NCBI RefSeq assembly: GCF_900683735.1
Contig: NZ_LR215979.1
Location: forward strand, 3,100,001 to 3,164,000
DNA length: 64,000 bases
Origin: Fusobacterium ulcerans ATCC 49185
GTDB taxonomy: Bacteria > Fusobacteriota > Fusobacteriia > Fusobacteriales > Fusobacteriaceae
Direction: 5' to 3'
How positions within the stretch are numbered: position 1 is the first letter of the stretch; the number at the start of each line of letters is the position of its first letter. A model generated the notes under the pieces. It saw nothing but the letters and a program-made list of their open reading frames with translations. It was not told the DNA's origin and made no database searches. Shown here in pieces: positions 1-5,897 of the stretch. A program made the position numbers and the translations under genes.

Positions 1-84
1 CACACTAAAGAAGATCTAGATAAAACTCTTTTGTCTATTGAAAAAGCTTTTAAATCTATTGGAGAAAAAAACAATGGAAAATAA
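1..84 (+). CDS. hemL: C-terminal end of glutamate-1-semialdehyde aminotransferase (partial)
   Basis: An open frame enters from the left edge and stops at TAA 82-84. Its 27 visible residues begin HTKEDLDKTLLSIEKAFK, which resembles the C-terminal helix of HemL proteins (HTEEDI-KT---A---F). HemL makes 5-aminolevulinate in the C5 tetrapyrrole pathway. The next gene starts inside this one, at 74, which implies translational coupling in a siroheme/cobalamin operon. Only the tail is visible, so the family call rests on a short match plus a fitting neighbour. Confidence 0.55.
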   Translation, partial: HTKEDLDKTLLSIEKAFKSIGEKNNGK

Positions 85-520
85 TTTTTTCCCTGTGTTT
101 TTAGATATGCAGAATAAAAAAGTCCTTGTAATAGGAGCTGGAAAAATAGCCTTTAGAAAAACTGAAACTCTTTTGAGTTATGGGGCAAAAATTAAAGTTA
201 TTACCAGGGATATAAAAGAAGAGAAATTTAAAGAACTGAAAAATATTGAATTGTCTTTAGAAGACTTTAAAGAAGATATGCTGGAAGATATATTTATGGT
301 AGTTGCTGCTACTGATGATTCTGTATTTAATAAATATATTTTTGAATTATGCAGTAAAAAAAATATACTTGTAAATAATATTACTTCTAAAACAGAAATG
401 AACTGTCGTTTTTCAAGTATTTATGAAAATGGTGAGTATCAAATTGCTATTTCTGCAAAAGGAGATCCTAAAAAATCAAAGGCTCTTAAAGAAAAAATAA
501 GTAAATTTTTTAACAATTAA
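74..520 (+). CDS. Precorrin-2 dehydrogenase / sirohydrochlorin ferrochelatase-like protein
   Basis: This 148-residue protein matches the NAD-binding domain of the CysG-N / Met8 / SirC family, which oxidises precorrin-2 to sirohydrochlorin on the way to siroheme or cobalamin. The N-terminus has the typical FPVFLDMQNKKVLVIGAGKIA pattern, with the dinucleotide-binding GAGKIA at residues 21-26, and the later SSIYENGEYQIAISAKGDPKKSK segment fits the family. It is short and has no uroporphyrinogen methyltransferase domain. I chose ATG 74 over the upstream TTG at 38 because GGAG at 61-64 is correctly spaced for it; it overlaps the hemL-like tail by 11 bases. Confidence 0.85.
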   Translation: MENNFFPVFLDMQNKKVLVIGAGKIAFRKTETLLSYGAKIKVITRDIKEEKFKELKNIELSLEDFKEDMLEDIFMVVAATDDSVFNKYIFELCSKKNILVNNITSKTEMNCRFSSIYENGEYQIAISAKGDPKKSKALKEKISKFFNN

Positions 521-537
521 TATATTAGGAGGTAGTA

Positions 538-915
538 ATGAAAAGAATTATCCATACTGAAAAAGCTCCTGCTGCTTTAGGACCATATTCACAAGCTGTA
601 GAAGTTAACGGAACTATTTTTGTATCTGGACAGATACCCTTTGTTCCTGAAACTATGTCTCTTATATCAGAAGATATACAGGATCAGACTAAACAATCTC
701 TTGAAAATGTGAAAGCCATCCTTGAAGCTGCTGGATATACTTTTAAAAATGTGGTAAAAGCTACTGTCTTCATAAAAAATATGGAGGATTTTGCTCTTAT
801 GAATGAGGTATATAATGAATACCTTGGAAATATAAGACCTGCAAGAGCATGTGTAGAAGTTGCAAGACTTCCTAAAGATGTAAAAGTAGAAATAGAAGTT
901 ATTGCTGTAAAATAA
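538..915 (+). CDS. ridA: RidA family reactive intermediate (enamine/imine) deaminase
   Basis: A 125-residue YjgF/YER057c/UK114 protein that hydrolyses reactive enamines and imines such as 2-aminoacrylate released by PLP-dependent serine and cysteine dehydratases. Diagnostic features are the N-terminal APAALGPYSQAV, the central FVSGQIPF, and the C-terminal RPARACVEVARLP carrying the arginine that binds substrate carboxylate. The ribosome site is AGGAGG at 529-534. It follows the precorrin gene by 17 bases and is closed by a hairpin terminator. A RidA protein makes sense in a genome that carries serine and cysteine degrading enzymes, as this window does. Confidence 0.93.
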   Translation: MKRIIHTEKAPAALGPYSQAVEVNGTIFVSGQIPFVPETMSLISEDIQDQTKQSLENVKAILEAAGYTFKNVVKATVFIKNMEDFALMNEVYNEYLGNIRPARACVEVARLPKDVKVEIEVIAVK

Positions 916-920
916 CAAAA

Positions 921-950
921 AAGGTCAGTACAACATTTACTGACCTTTTA
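921..950. terminator. Bidirectional intrinsic terminator between ridA and the HU-like genes
   Basis: The stem GGTCAGTA (923-930) pairs with TACTGACC (938-945) over a 7-base loop, flanked by A and T runs on both sides, so it can end transcription in both directions. Confidence 0.85.
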
Positions 951-959
951 TAATTCATA

Positions 960-1232
960 TTATTTTCCTATTTTTACTTTAGTAGGAATAAATTTTACTA
1001 TTGGTAAAGGATAGATTGTCATTCTTTCTCTTGTTTTTGGATTGCTGATTACTCTAGGCTTTCTTTTAAGAAGAGAAAAAGTTCCTATTCCTTTGAATTT
1101 TATGCTTCCAGCTTCAACAATATTGTTTTCTATCAGGTTTAGAAATACCTCTACATCTTTTTTTGCATCAGCATTAGTTATTCTTCTATCATGATTTTCT
1201 TTATACTCTTTTATAAATTGTAGTTTATCCAT
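960..1232 (-). CDS. HU/IHF-family DNA-binding protein
   Basis: A 90-residue histone-like protein. The fold is recognisable from the N-terminal helical segment, the GSIKFKGIGTFSLLKRKPR stretch, the arginine-rich arm RVISNPKTRERMTIYP, and the final VKFIPTKVKIGK. These proteins bend DNA as dimers. The gene overlaps the 3' end of the upstream paralogue by 8 bases, so the two are co-translated and may form a heterodimer like IHF alpha/beta. The pair is divergent in sequence from ordinary HU, and specific function is not known. Confidence 0.85.
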   Translation of the reverse strand: MDKLQFIKEYKENHDRRITNADAKKDVEVFLNLIENNIVEAGSIKFKGIGTFSLLKRKPRVISNPKTRERMTIYPLPIVKFIPTKVKIGK

Positions 1233-1533
1233 CTATCTTCCCCTCTTCAATCTCATTATGTATAGACTTTATAAGGCCTTTCCCTGAACTGAATTTTATC
1301 TTTCTGCTTCCAGGAATTATCATATCTCTTTTTGTTTTAAGTTCTACTATTCTTCTAGGTCTAATATCTTTCATATCAAAATTTCCCCAATCTTTGAACT
1401 TAACTTTTTCCCCTCTTTCAAGAGCCCCTTTTACAGTTTTCCAAAAAGTATCGATTTTTTCTTTAGCCTCGTCTAAATTTTTTAACCCTCTTTCTTTCAT
1501 ATACAGTTTTAAAAACTCTTTTTCTCCCATCAT
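1225..1533 (-). CDS. HU/IHF-family DNA-binding protein, second paralogue
   Basis: A 102-residue paralogue of the downstream gene, with GEKVKFKDWGNFDMKDIRPRR followed by ELKTKRDMIIPGSRKIKFSSGKGL, the HU core and a degenerate DNA-binding arm. It is the first gene of the pair, with an AAAGGAGC ribosome site ahead of the ATG. A consensus promoter on the same strand at 1643-1671 leaves a leader of about 100 bases. The overlap with its partner and the low similarity between them suggest obligate pairing; this is inference. Confidence 0.82.
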   Translation of the reverse strand: MMGEKEFLKLYMKERGLKNLDEAKEKIDTFWKTVKGALERGEKVKFKDWGNFDMKDIRPRRIVELKTKRDMIIPGSRKIKFSSGKGLIKSIHNEIEEGKIDG

Positions 1534-1642
1534 AGCTCCTTTTAAAACTAATTTTATTTCCCCGTGATATTAAAAACTGAACTTATCATGTGACATTTTA
1601 TTAAACTCTTAAAAGCACATCTATTCAAACCATTTATTACCT

Positions 1643-1671
1643 ATTTTAACGTTTAAATCTCTTTATGTCAA
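1643..1671 (-). promoter_or_regulatory. Sigma-70-type promoter for the HU-like pair
   Basis: On the minus strand TTGACA (1666-1671) and TAAAAT (1643-1648) are separated by exactly 17 bases, a near-consensus promoter about 100 bases upstream of the first HU-like gene. Confidence 0.7.
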
Positions 1672-1747
1672 TATAATTTCTTATTTTTATCATTATTAGA
1701 AAAAATATCATGTAAGTTTTAGTATTTAACCTATTTTTTTATACAAA

Positions 1748-1833
1748 AAAAAGAACGACTATAATTTTTTTAACAAATCCATAGATGCTATTAATCTCTG
1801 GATTTTAATCTATTTTAGCCGTTCTCGTTATTT
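1748..1833 (-). terminator. Probable terminator after the bactofilin gene
   Basis: Near-complementary segments around 1752-1761 (AGAACGACTA) and 1818-1827 (TAGCCGTTCT) enclose an inner hairpin, AATCCA / TGGATT, and the minus-strand product runs into a U-rich tail. The rest of the 300-base gap 1534-1833 holds only the HU promoter and AT-rich sequence. Confidence 0.6.
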
Positions 1834-2220
1834 TTACTTCATTTCTATATATTCACTTGGTTGTTTTTTCTGATTTTTACCTTCAAAATATGAATCTTCT
1901 TCCACTATTAATTTAGAACTTGTTATATCTCCTACTACTTTACTATTGGTTAATATTTCAACAATATCAGCTTCCAGTTCTCCTTTGCATATACCACTTA
2001 TAATTATCTTATATGCTTTTATTTTTCCCATCACTCTTCCACTGGTACCAATTGTTACTACAGCATTTGAAATAATGTTTCCTGTAATTATTCCGTCTAT
2101 GTGAAGATTACACTCATTAGTAATATCTCCTACTACTGTACTTCCTTTTGAAATAGCAGTCATTCCCTTTGCCGAAAAATCTATCTCCACATCTTTATTG
2201 TTTTTACTAAACAAACCCAT
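1834..2220 (-). CDS. Bactofilin family cytoskeletal protein
   Basis: A 128-residue polymer-forming protein. After a short charged N-terminus (MGLFSKNNKDVEI) comes a run of short beta strands with the periodic hydrophobic/glycine pattern of the bactofilin right-handed beta-helix (STVVGDITNECNLHIDGIITGNI, GTSGRVMGKIKAYK, SKVVGDITSSKLIVEEDSYFEG), then a short charged tail. Bactofilins assemble without nucleotide and scaffold membrane or cell-wall processes. The gene stands alone with its own promoter and terminator. The ribosome site is an AGGGGGGAGG-like purine run just upstream. Confidence 0.9.
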   Translation of the reverse strand: MGLFSKNNKDVEIDFSAKGMTAISKGSTVVGDITNECNLHIDGIITGNIISNAVVTIGTSGRVMGKIKAYKIIISGICKGELEADIVEILTNSKVVGDITSSKLIVEEDSYFEGKNQKKQPSEYIEMK

Positions 2221-2307
2221 ACCTCCCCCCTTTAGAATTTTATTTATAAAATATTAATTTTTCTTCTTAAATATTCTCTTTTTAATTATTTGCTCTATAT
2301 CTTATAG

Positions 2308-2334
2308 ATTATATGTTTTTTCACTATGTGTCAA
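2308..2334 (-). promoter_or_regulatory. Probable promoter for the bactofilin gene
   Basis: Minus-strand TTGACA (2329-2334) precedes TATAAT (2308-2313) by 15 bases, or TAATCT by 17 in an alternative register. Confidence 0.55.
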
Positions 2335-2457
2335 ACTTTTTTTCTTTTTAAAATTTTTATCTACTCTTATGTTTTATAAAAAAAATCATTTCATTCTATA
2401 ATTCTAATTACAATTTTATCTTTTTTCGATTATAAAACATTCATCTAAAAAAACCAT

Positions 2458-2479
2458 GTCACAAGTTTTAACTTGTGAC
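2458..2479. promoter_or_regulatory. 22-bp perfect palindrome, candidate operator
   Basis: GTCACAAGTT (2458-2467) and AACTTGTGAC (2470-2479) are perfect inverted arms with a 2-base centre. The site lies just upstream of a TATAAT (2523-2528) that could serve the two small ORFs downstream. With almost no loop it looks like a protein-binding site rather than an RNA hairpin. The binding factor is unknown. Confidence 0.5.
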
Positions 2480-2549
2480 AATATGTACAAAATATTGCTT
2501 TACTTTTTTCACCATTTTCTGTTATAATACAAATATAAAAAGAGAAAAA

Positions 2550-2636
2550 ATGATAATAAAACATTTGAATCTTTTAAGGCTAATTTTTGGAACATTTATT
2601 ATTTTATTTTTGACATTTCAATTGTACTGGAGGTAA
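2550..2636 (+). CDS. Possible 28-residue hydrophobic peptide
   Basis: ATG 2550 opens a 28-codon frame coding a basic N-terminus and one hydrophobic stretch (LRLIFGTFIILFLTFQLYW), which would make a single membrane segment. It ends four bases before the next ATG, and the ribosome site of that gene lies within its last codons, suggesting coupling. Its own ribosome site is weak (AAGAGA), and nothing outside the sequence supports it, so it may be only leader RNA. Confidence 0.35.
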   Translation: MIIKHLNLLRLIFGTFIILFLTFQLYWR

Positions 2637-2640
2637 TATT

Positions 2641-2796
2641 ATGAAAAAAGAACTAATGAACAAAGAAGTAACAAATTTGGATATACTTGAAAGACTTTAT
2701 AAACATAGTAAATCGGCTGAAAATAAAGATAAATTAGCCGAAATGAAAGATGAACTTACTATGCTTGATGACTATTTTTTAAGATATGCTAAATAA
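2641..2796 (+). CDS. Small 51-residue hypothetical protein
   Basis: This short frame has a strong ribosome site (TGGAGG, 7 bases before ATG) and its own terminator, so it is likely real. The product is highly charged and predicted helical, beginning MKKELMNKEVTNLDILERLY and ending DDYFLRYAK. It has no signal, cysteine or recognisable domain. I do not recognise the family. The tidy promoter-gene-terminator arrangement, with a palindrome upstream, suggests a regulated small protein. Confidence 0.65.
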   Translation: MKKELMNKEVTNLDILERLYKHSKSAENKDKLAEMKDELTMLDDYFLRYAK

Positions 2797-2834
2797 TTAA
2801 AATTGACTTTGAAATATTTTTGATTTTATACCCT

Positions 2835-2870
2835 AAAAAAGACTGTGGAGGAACTTCCACAGTCTTTTTT
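2835..2870 (+). terminator. Intrinsic terminator after the 51-residue gene
   Basis: GACTGTGGA (2841-2849) pairs with TCCACAGTC (2856-2864) around a 6-base loop, followed by TTTTTT. Confidence 0.92.
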
Positions 2871-2882
2871 ATCTTTCATCTC

Positions 2883-2911
2883 TTGACAAATTCTCTTTCA
2901 ATTCGTATAAT
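2883..2911 (+). promoter_or_regulatory. Consensus promoter for the NiCo riboswitch / CDF gene
   Basis: TTGACA (2883-2888), 17 bases, then TATAAT (2906-2911): a perfect sigma-70-type promoter. Transcription would start about 2918, about 40 bases before the aptamer. Confidence 0.85.
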
Positions 2912-2957
2912 AATCATAATATTGCACTGATGCATTCTCGTATAAGAATACTTACAG

Positions 2958-3039
2958 TACAGACTGATCAGGTCATAAAGACTGGGCTGTTAAAAACGGC
3001 AGCAGATGAAATCAATAGCATCTGTGGGACAAGTGTGTT
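2958..3039 (+). promoter_or_regulatory. NiCo (czcD) riboswitch aptamer
   Basis: The segment reproduces the conserved core of the NiCo riboswitch, a four-way junction that binds Ni(II)/Co(II) cooperatively. In order are ACTGATCAGG (2964-2973), a mini-stem GTC/GAC, TGGGCTG (2983-2989), CGGCAGCAGATG (2997-3008) and CATCTGTGGGACA (3019-3031). P4 is CAGATG / CATCTG. These blocks match the Clostridium scindens aptamer as I recall it (ACTGAGCAGG, CGGGCTG, CGGCAACAGATG, CATCTGTGGGACAG). It sits directly before a CDF metal exporter, the expected target. Confidence 0.87.
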
Positions 3040-3056
3040 CCATAGATGCTTTTTTA
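3017..3056 (+). terminator. Riboswitch-controlled transcription terminator
   Basis: AGCATCTGTGG (3017-3027) pairs with CCATAGATGCT (3040-3050) with one G-U wobble, extendable by three pairs, followed by TTTTTT. Its 5' arm is the 3' half of aptamer helix P4 and the conserved GTGGGAC. Metal binding would therefore sequester the arm and allow read-through into the exporter gene: a genetic ON switch. Confidence 0.88.
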
Positions 3057-3085
3057 TACTAAAATAATTTTGGAGGTAAAAATTC

Positions 3086-3970
3086 ATGAAAACTTTGACA
3101 AATGAACAGACTGCTATGAAAGTTTCTTTTGTTTCTATTGTATGGAATATCATTCTATCTATTTTTAAACTTTTTGCTGGTATAGTTGCTCATTCAGGAG
3201 CAATGATTTCTGATGCTGTTCATTCAGCTTCTGATGTACTCAGTACTTTTATAGTTATTATTGGAGTAAAGATAGCAAATAAAGAATCAGACAAAACACA
3301 CCCTTATGGACATGAAAGAATGGAGTGTGTAGCTGCTATACTGTTGTCAGCTATTCTTTTTGCTACTGGGTTAGGTATAGGATATAAAGGGATCATCATT
3401 ATTTCCTCTAAAGACTACAGTCATCTGACAGTTCCAGGAATCCTTGCTCTTGCAGCTGCATTGATATCTATTGGAGTAAAAGAAGGAATGTACTGGTATA
3501 CAAGAGCTGCTGCTAAAAAAATAAATTCTGGGGCACTTATGGCTGATGCATGGCACCATCGCTCTGATGCTCTTTCATCTGTAGGAAGTTTTGCTGGTAT
3601 ACTTGGAGCCAGACTTGGTTACCCAATATTTGATCCAATAGCCAGTGTTATTATCTGTATCTTTATTTTAAAAGCAGCTTTTGAAATATTTATGGATTCT
3701 ATCAATAAAATGACTGATAAAGCCTGTGATGATGAAACTATTGAAATAATCAGAACTCTTATCTTAAAGCAAGAAGGAGTTTTGGGAATAGACCAAATCA
3801 AAACTAGGTTATTTGGTGATAGAGTATATGTAGATGTTGAAATTCAAGCAGATGGAAATATTCCTCTTAAACAGGCACATGATATAGCTCACAATGTCCA
3901 TGATGCTATTGAAAATAATATTCTGAAAATAAAGCATTGCATGGTTCATGTAAATCCAGTAAACAAATAA
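3086..3970 (+). CDS. Cation diffusion facilitator family metal exporter (likely Co/Ni)
   Basis: A 294-residue CDF transporter that exports divalent metal in exchange for protons. Residues 13-190 carry about six membrane segments with the two metal-binding motifs: SDAVHSASD (42-50) in the second and ADAWHHRSD (153-161) in the fifth. The last 90 residues form the cytoplasmic metal-sensing dimerisation domain, ending in the histidine-containing IKHCMVHVNP. The length is normal. Control by a NiCo riboswitch suggests cobalt/nickel export rather than zinc or manganese, although CDF sequence alone rarely fixes the metal. The ribosome site is GGAGG, 10 bases before ATG. Confidence 0.92.
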   Translation: MKTLTNEQTAMKVSFVSIVWNIILSIFKLFAGIVAHSGAMISDAVHSASDVLSTFIVIIGVKIANKESDKTHPYGHERMECVAAILLSAILFATGLGIGYKGIIIISSKDYSHLTVPGILALAAALISIGVKEGMYWYTRAAAKKINSGALMADAWHHRSDALSSVGSFAGILGARLGYPIFDPIASVIICIFILKAAFEIFMDSINKMTDKACDDETIEIIRTLILKQEGVLGIDQIKTRLFGDRVYVDVEIQADGNIPLKQAHDIAHNVHDAIENNILKIKHCMVHVNPVNK

Positions 3971-3973
3971 AAA

Positions 3974-4004
3974 ATGTGGATGGCTCATAATTGGTCATCC
4001 ACAT
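3974..4004. terminator. Terminator between convergent CDF and methyltransferase genes
   Basis: ATGTGGATG (3974-3982) pairs with CATCCACAT (3996-4004). Confidence 0.75.
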
Positions 4005-4019
4005 CTTTCTAATTGCTTT

Positions 4020-4718
4020 CTATTTCTTTCTTATAATTATCCCAATAGTATCAAAATACTTTCCGCTTTCTGCCTTCATCATATCAATATCATGGACAGC
4101 ATATTCATTATCACATTCAAGCCATTCTTTCCAAGCTTCATCGTGGCATTTCAATGATTCACATTTCTCAATAATAATTCCTTCATTTTTAGAAAAAAGT
4201 TCATACCACCAGTATTTAGTATAAAAATTCATATTCTCCTGCCAAAAGGGACGTAACTCTTCAGGTATTTCTCCATTTTCAAATTCTTCTTTTAATCCAG
4301 GTATAGCCATTATAAACAAGCCATTTCCTTTTAGCAGAGGAAGTATGTGTTTTCCAAAAAATTCCCCTGTATTACCAAAGTAATGATATGAATCTATAGT
4401 TACAATTACATCAAAAAATTCATGAGCAAAAGGAAGTTGATGAGCTTCAGCTCTTAAAGGAATTATCTCTTCTCCTAAATCAACCTTCTTAAATCTTTCA
4501 TAATTTTCTGTAGGATCAATCCATAAATCAGCTGCAAATACACTTGAATCATATTTTTCAGCTAAAAATATAGAAGTTAATCCTTTCCCACACCCTAAAT
4601 CAAGTATTCTTGACCCAGTTTCTATTTTTATTCCATTGGTAATTTCTTCACATATTCTAAAACTGTTAGGCCCCATCATATTATCCATCAAAAACTTTTT
4701 ACCATACTTTATTTCCAT
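4020..4718 (-). CDS. Class I SAM-dependent methyltransferase
   Basis: A 232-residue Rossmann-fold methyltransferase. Motif I is LDLGCGKG at residues 39-46, the acidic ribose-binding residue lies in VFAADLW, and the motif IV region is FDVIVTIDSYHYFG. This resembles the small-molecule/ubiE-like group; the substrate is not predictable. Its ATG follows the HAD hydrolase stop by 17 bases with an AGGAG site, so both are probably on one transcript. Confidence 0.85.
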   Translation of the reverse strand: MEIKYGKKFLMDNMMGPNSFRICEEITNGIKIETGSRILDLGCGKGLTSIFLAEKYDSSVFAADLWIDPTENYERFKKVDLGEEIIPLRAEAHQLPFAHEFFDVIVTIDSYHYFGNTGEFFGKHILPLLKGNGLFIMAIPGLKEEFENGEIPEELRPFWQENMNFYTKYWWYELFSKNEGIIIEKCESLKCHDEAWKEWLECDNEYAVHDIDMMKAESGKYFDTIGIIIRKK

Positions 4719-4735
4719 ATATTTTCTCCTGTTAT

Positions 4736-5518
4736 CTATCTTTCAAAAAATTTTTCTACAAAGACTCCTACTCCATCTTCACCATTAGTAACAGTTCTTT
4801 TATATTCAGGTTTTTTCAATTCTTCTGCTGCATTAGCCATAATTACAGGACATCCTGCAATATTCAGCATAGAAATATCATTTTCATTATCTCCAAATGC
4901 CATTGTCTGCTTTATATCTATTCCTATATCTTCTGCTACCAGCTTTAATGCTTCACCTTTGCCGCATTGGATATCCACTATATCCATAACTCCATCTCCT
5001 GAACCAAAAATATTAAGCTCATTTCCATATTTTTCAGTTACATATTTTCTTAGCTTTTTAAATCTACCTGCATCTCCTACAAATACCATTTTCTCAAATT
5101 CTCTTCCTAGTGGTTTTCCATCTGTTATATGAAAAAATTCAAGTTCTTTGTTTGTTCCATATTCTTTTACATATTCAGGATCTATCTTTGTAAAATGCAC
5201 TTCTTTTCCAGCAGTAGCACTATAATCCAACCCTATTTCCACTGCCTTTTCAAGAATATCCAGACAGATATTTCTATCCATTGATTTAGAATAAATCAGT
5301 TCCCTATCCCTATATATTTTAGCTCCATTGAAACAGATATGATATCTTACATTTAAACAGCCTGTTAAATCAACTATACTATACAAATCTCTTCCAGAGG
5401 CTATAACTAATTCTATTCCCTCACTACTTTTTTTGTTTAATATATCTCTATTAAAATCTGACACTCTCTTATTTTTGGTTAGGAGAGTTCCATCCAGATC
5501 CATTGCTATTAGTTTCAT
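4736..5518 (-). CDS. Cof-type HAD-IIB phosphatase
   Basis: A 260-residue haloacid dehalogenase superfamily hydrolase of the Cof/YidA group, which dephosphorylates sugar phosphates and similar metabolites. The nucleophile motif is MDLDGTL (D7 and D9). Motif II is IASGRD. A C2-type cap lies between. Motif III/IV is GKGEALK followed by GDNENDISML near the C-terminus. Length is normal. The AAAGGAG ribosome site fits the start. First gene of a two-gene unit with the methyltransferase. Confidence 0.93.
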   Translation of the reverse strand: MKLIAMDLDGTLLTKNKRVSDFNRDILNKKSSEGIELVIASGRDLYSIVDLTGCLNVRYHICFNGAKIYRDRELIYSKSMDRNICLDILEKAVEIGLDYSATAGKEVHFTKIDPEYVKEYGTNKELEFFHITDGKPLGREFEKMVFVGDAGRFKKLRKYVTEKYGNELNIFGSGDGVMDIVDIQCGKGEALKLVAEDIGIDIKQTMAFGDNENDISMLNIAGCPVIMANAAEELKKPEYKRTVTNGEDGVGVFVEKFFER

Positions 5519-5661
5519 CTATTCTCCTTTATTTCTTTTTTTAAGTAAACGATACCTTTTTTATTGTAGTTTGTCAATAGAGTTATTTACAAACAGGTAA
5601 ATTGGAGCTATAATCAAATTAGGAAATGTGTATAGAAATTAAAATTTTAAGGAGTGATTTT

Positions 5662-5811
5662 ATGGAATGTAATATTAAATGTGGAAATACTCATGTAGCT
5701 GAATGTACTTGTCCTAAAGACTGTCCTAACCATGGAAAATGTTGTGATTGTGTAATGCATCATAAAAATGATATAGGAAATCTTCCTTTCTGCCTTAGAC
5801 CAAAAGAATAG
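5662..5811 (+). CDS. Small cysteine-rich putative metal-binding protein (DUF6485-like)
   Basis: The 49-residue product contains nine cysteines and four histidines, including CTCPKDCPNHGKCCDCVMHH and LPFCLRP. The spacing resembles the small DUF6485-type proteins, which are probably metal or Fe-S binding; that family name is from memory. I chose ATG 5662 over the in-frame ATG 5626 because AAGGAGTG lies 7 bases before it and the longer version adds an unrelated tail. It is a single gene with its own terminator. Function unknown. Confidence 0.8.
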   Translation: MECNIKCGNTHVAECTCPKDCPNHGKCCDCVMHHKNDIGNLPFCLRPKE

Positions 5812-5817
5812 TAATTA

Positions 5818-5862
5818 TAAAAAGGCAGAAAACCAGAGGACTCTCTGAATTCTGCCTTTTAA
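5818..5862. terminator. Terminator between the Cys-rich gene and autotransporter
   Basis: AAAGGCAGAA (5821-5830) pairs with TTCTGCCTTT (5850-5859), with an inner CAGAG/CTCTG hairpin. A-rich and T-rich flanks make it usable for both convergent genes. Confidence 0.85.
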
Positions 5863-5897
5863 TTATTTTTTCTATATTCTAAATTCTATTATTTTAA

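Noticed and set aside
3991-4224. 77-residue plus-strand frame after the CDF gene
   Set aside because: It lies opposite the methyltransferase gene and spans the terminator; no ribosome site.
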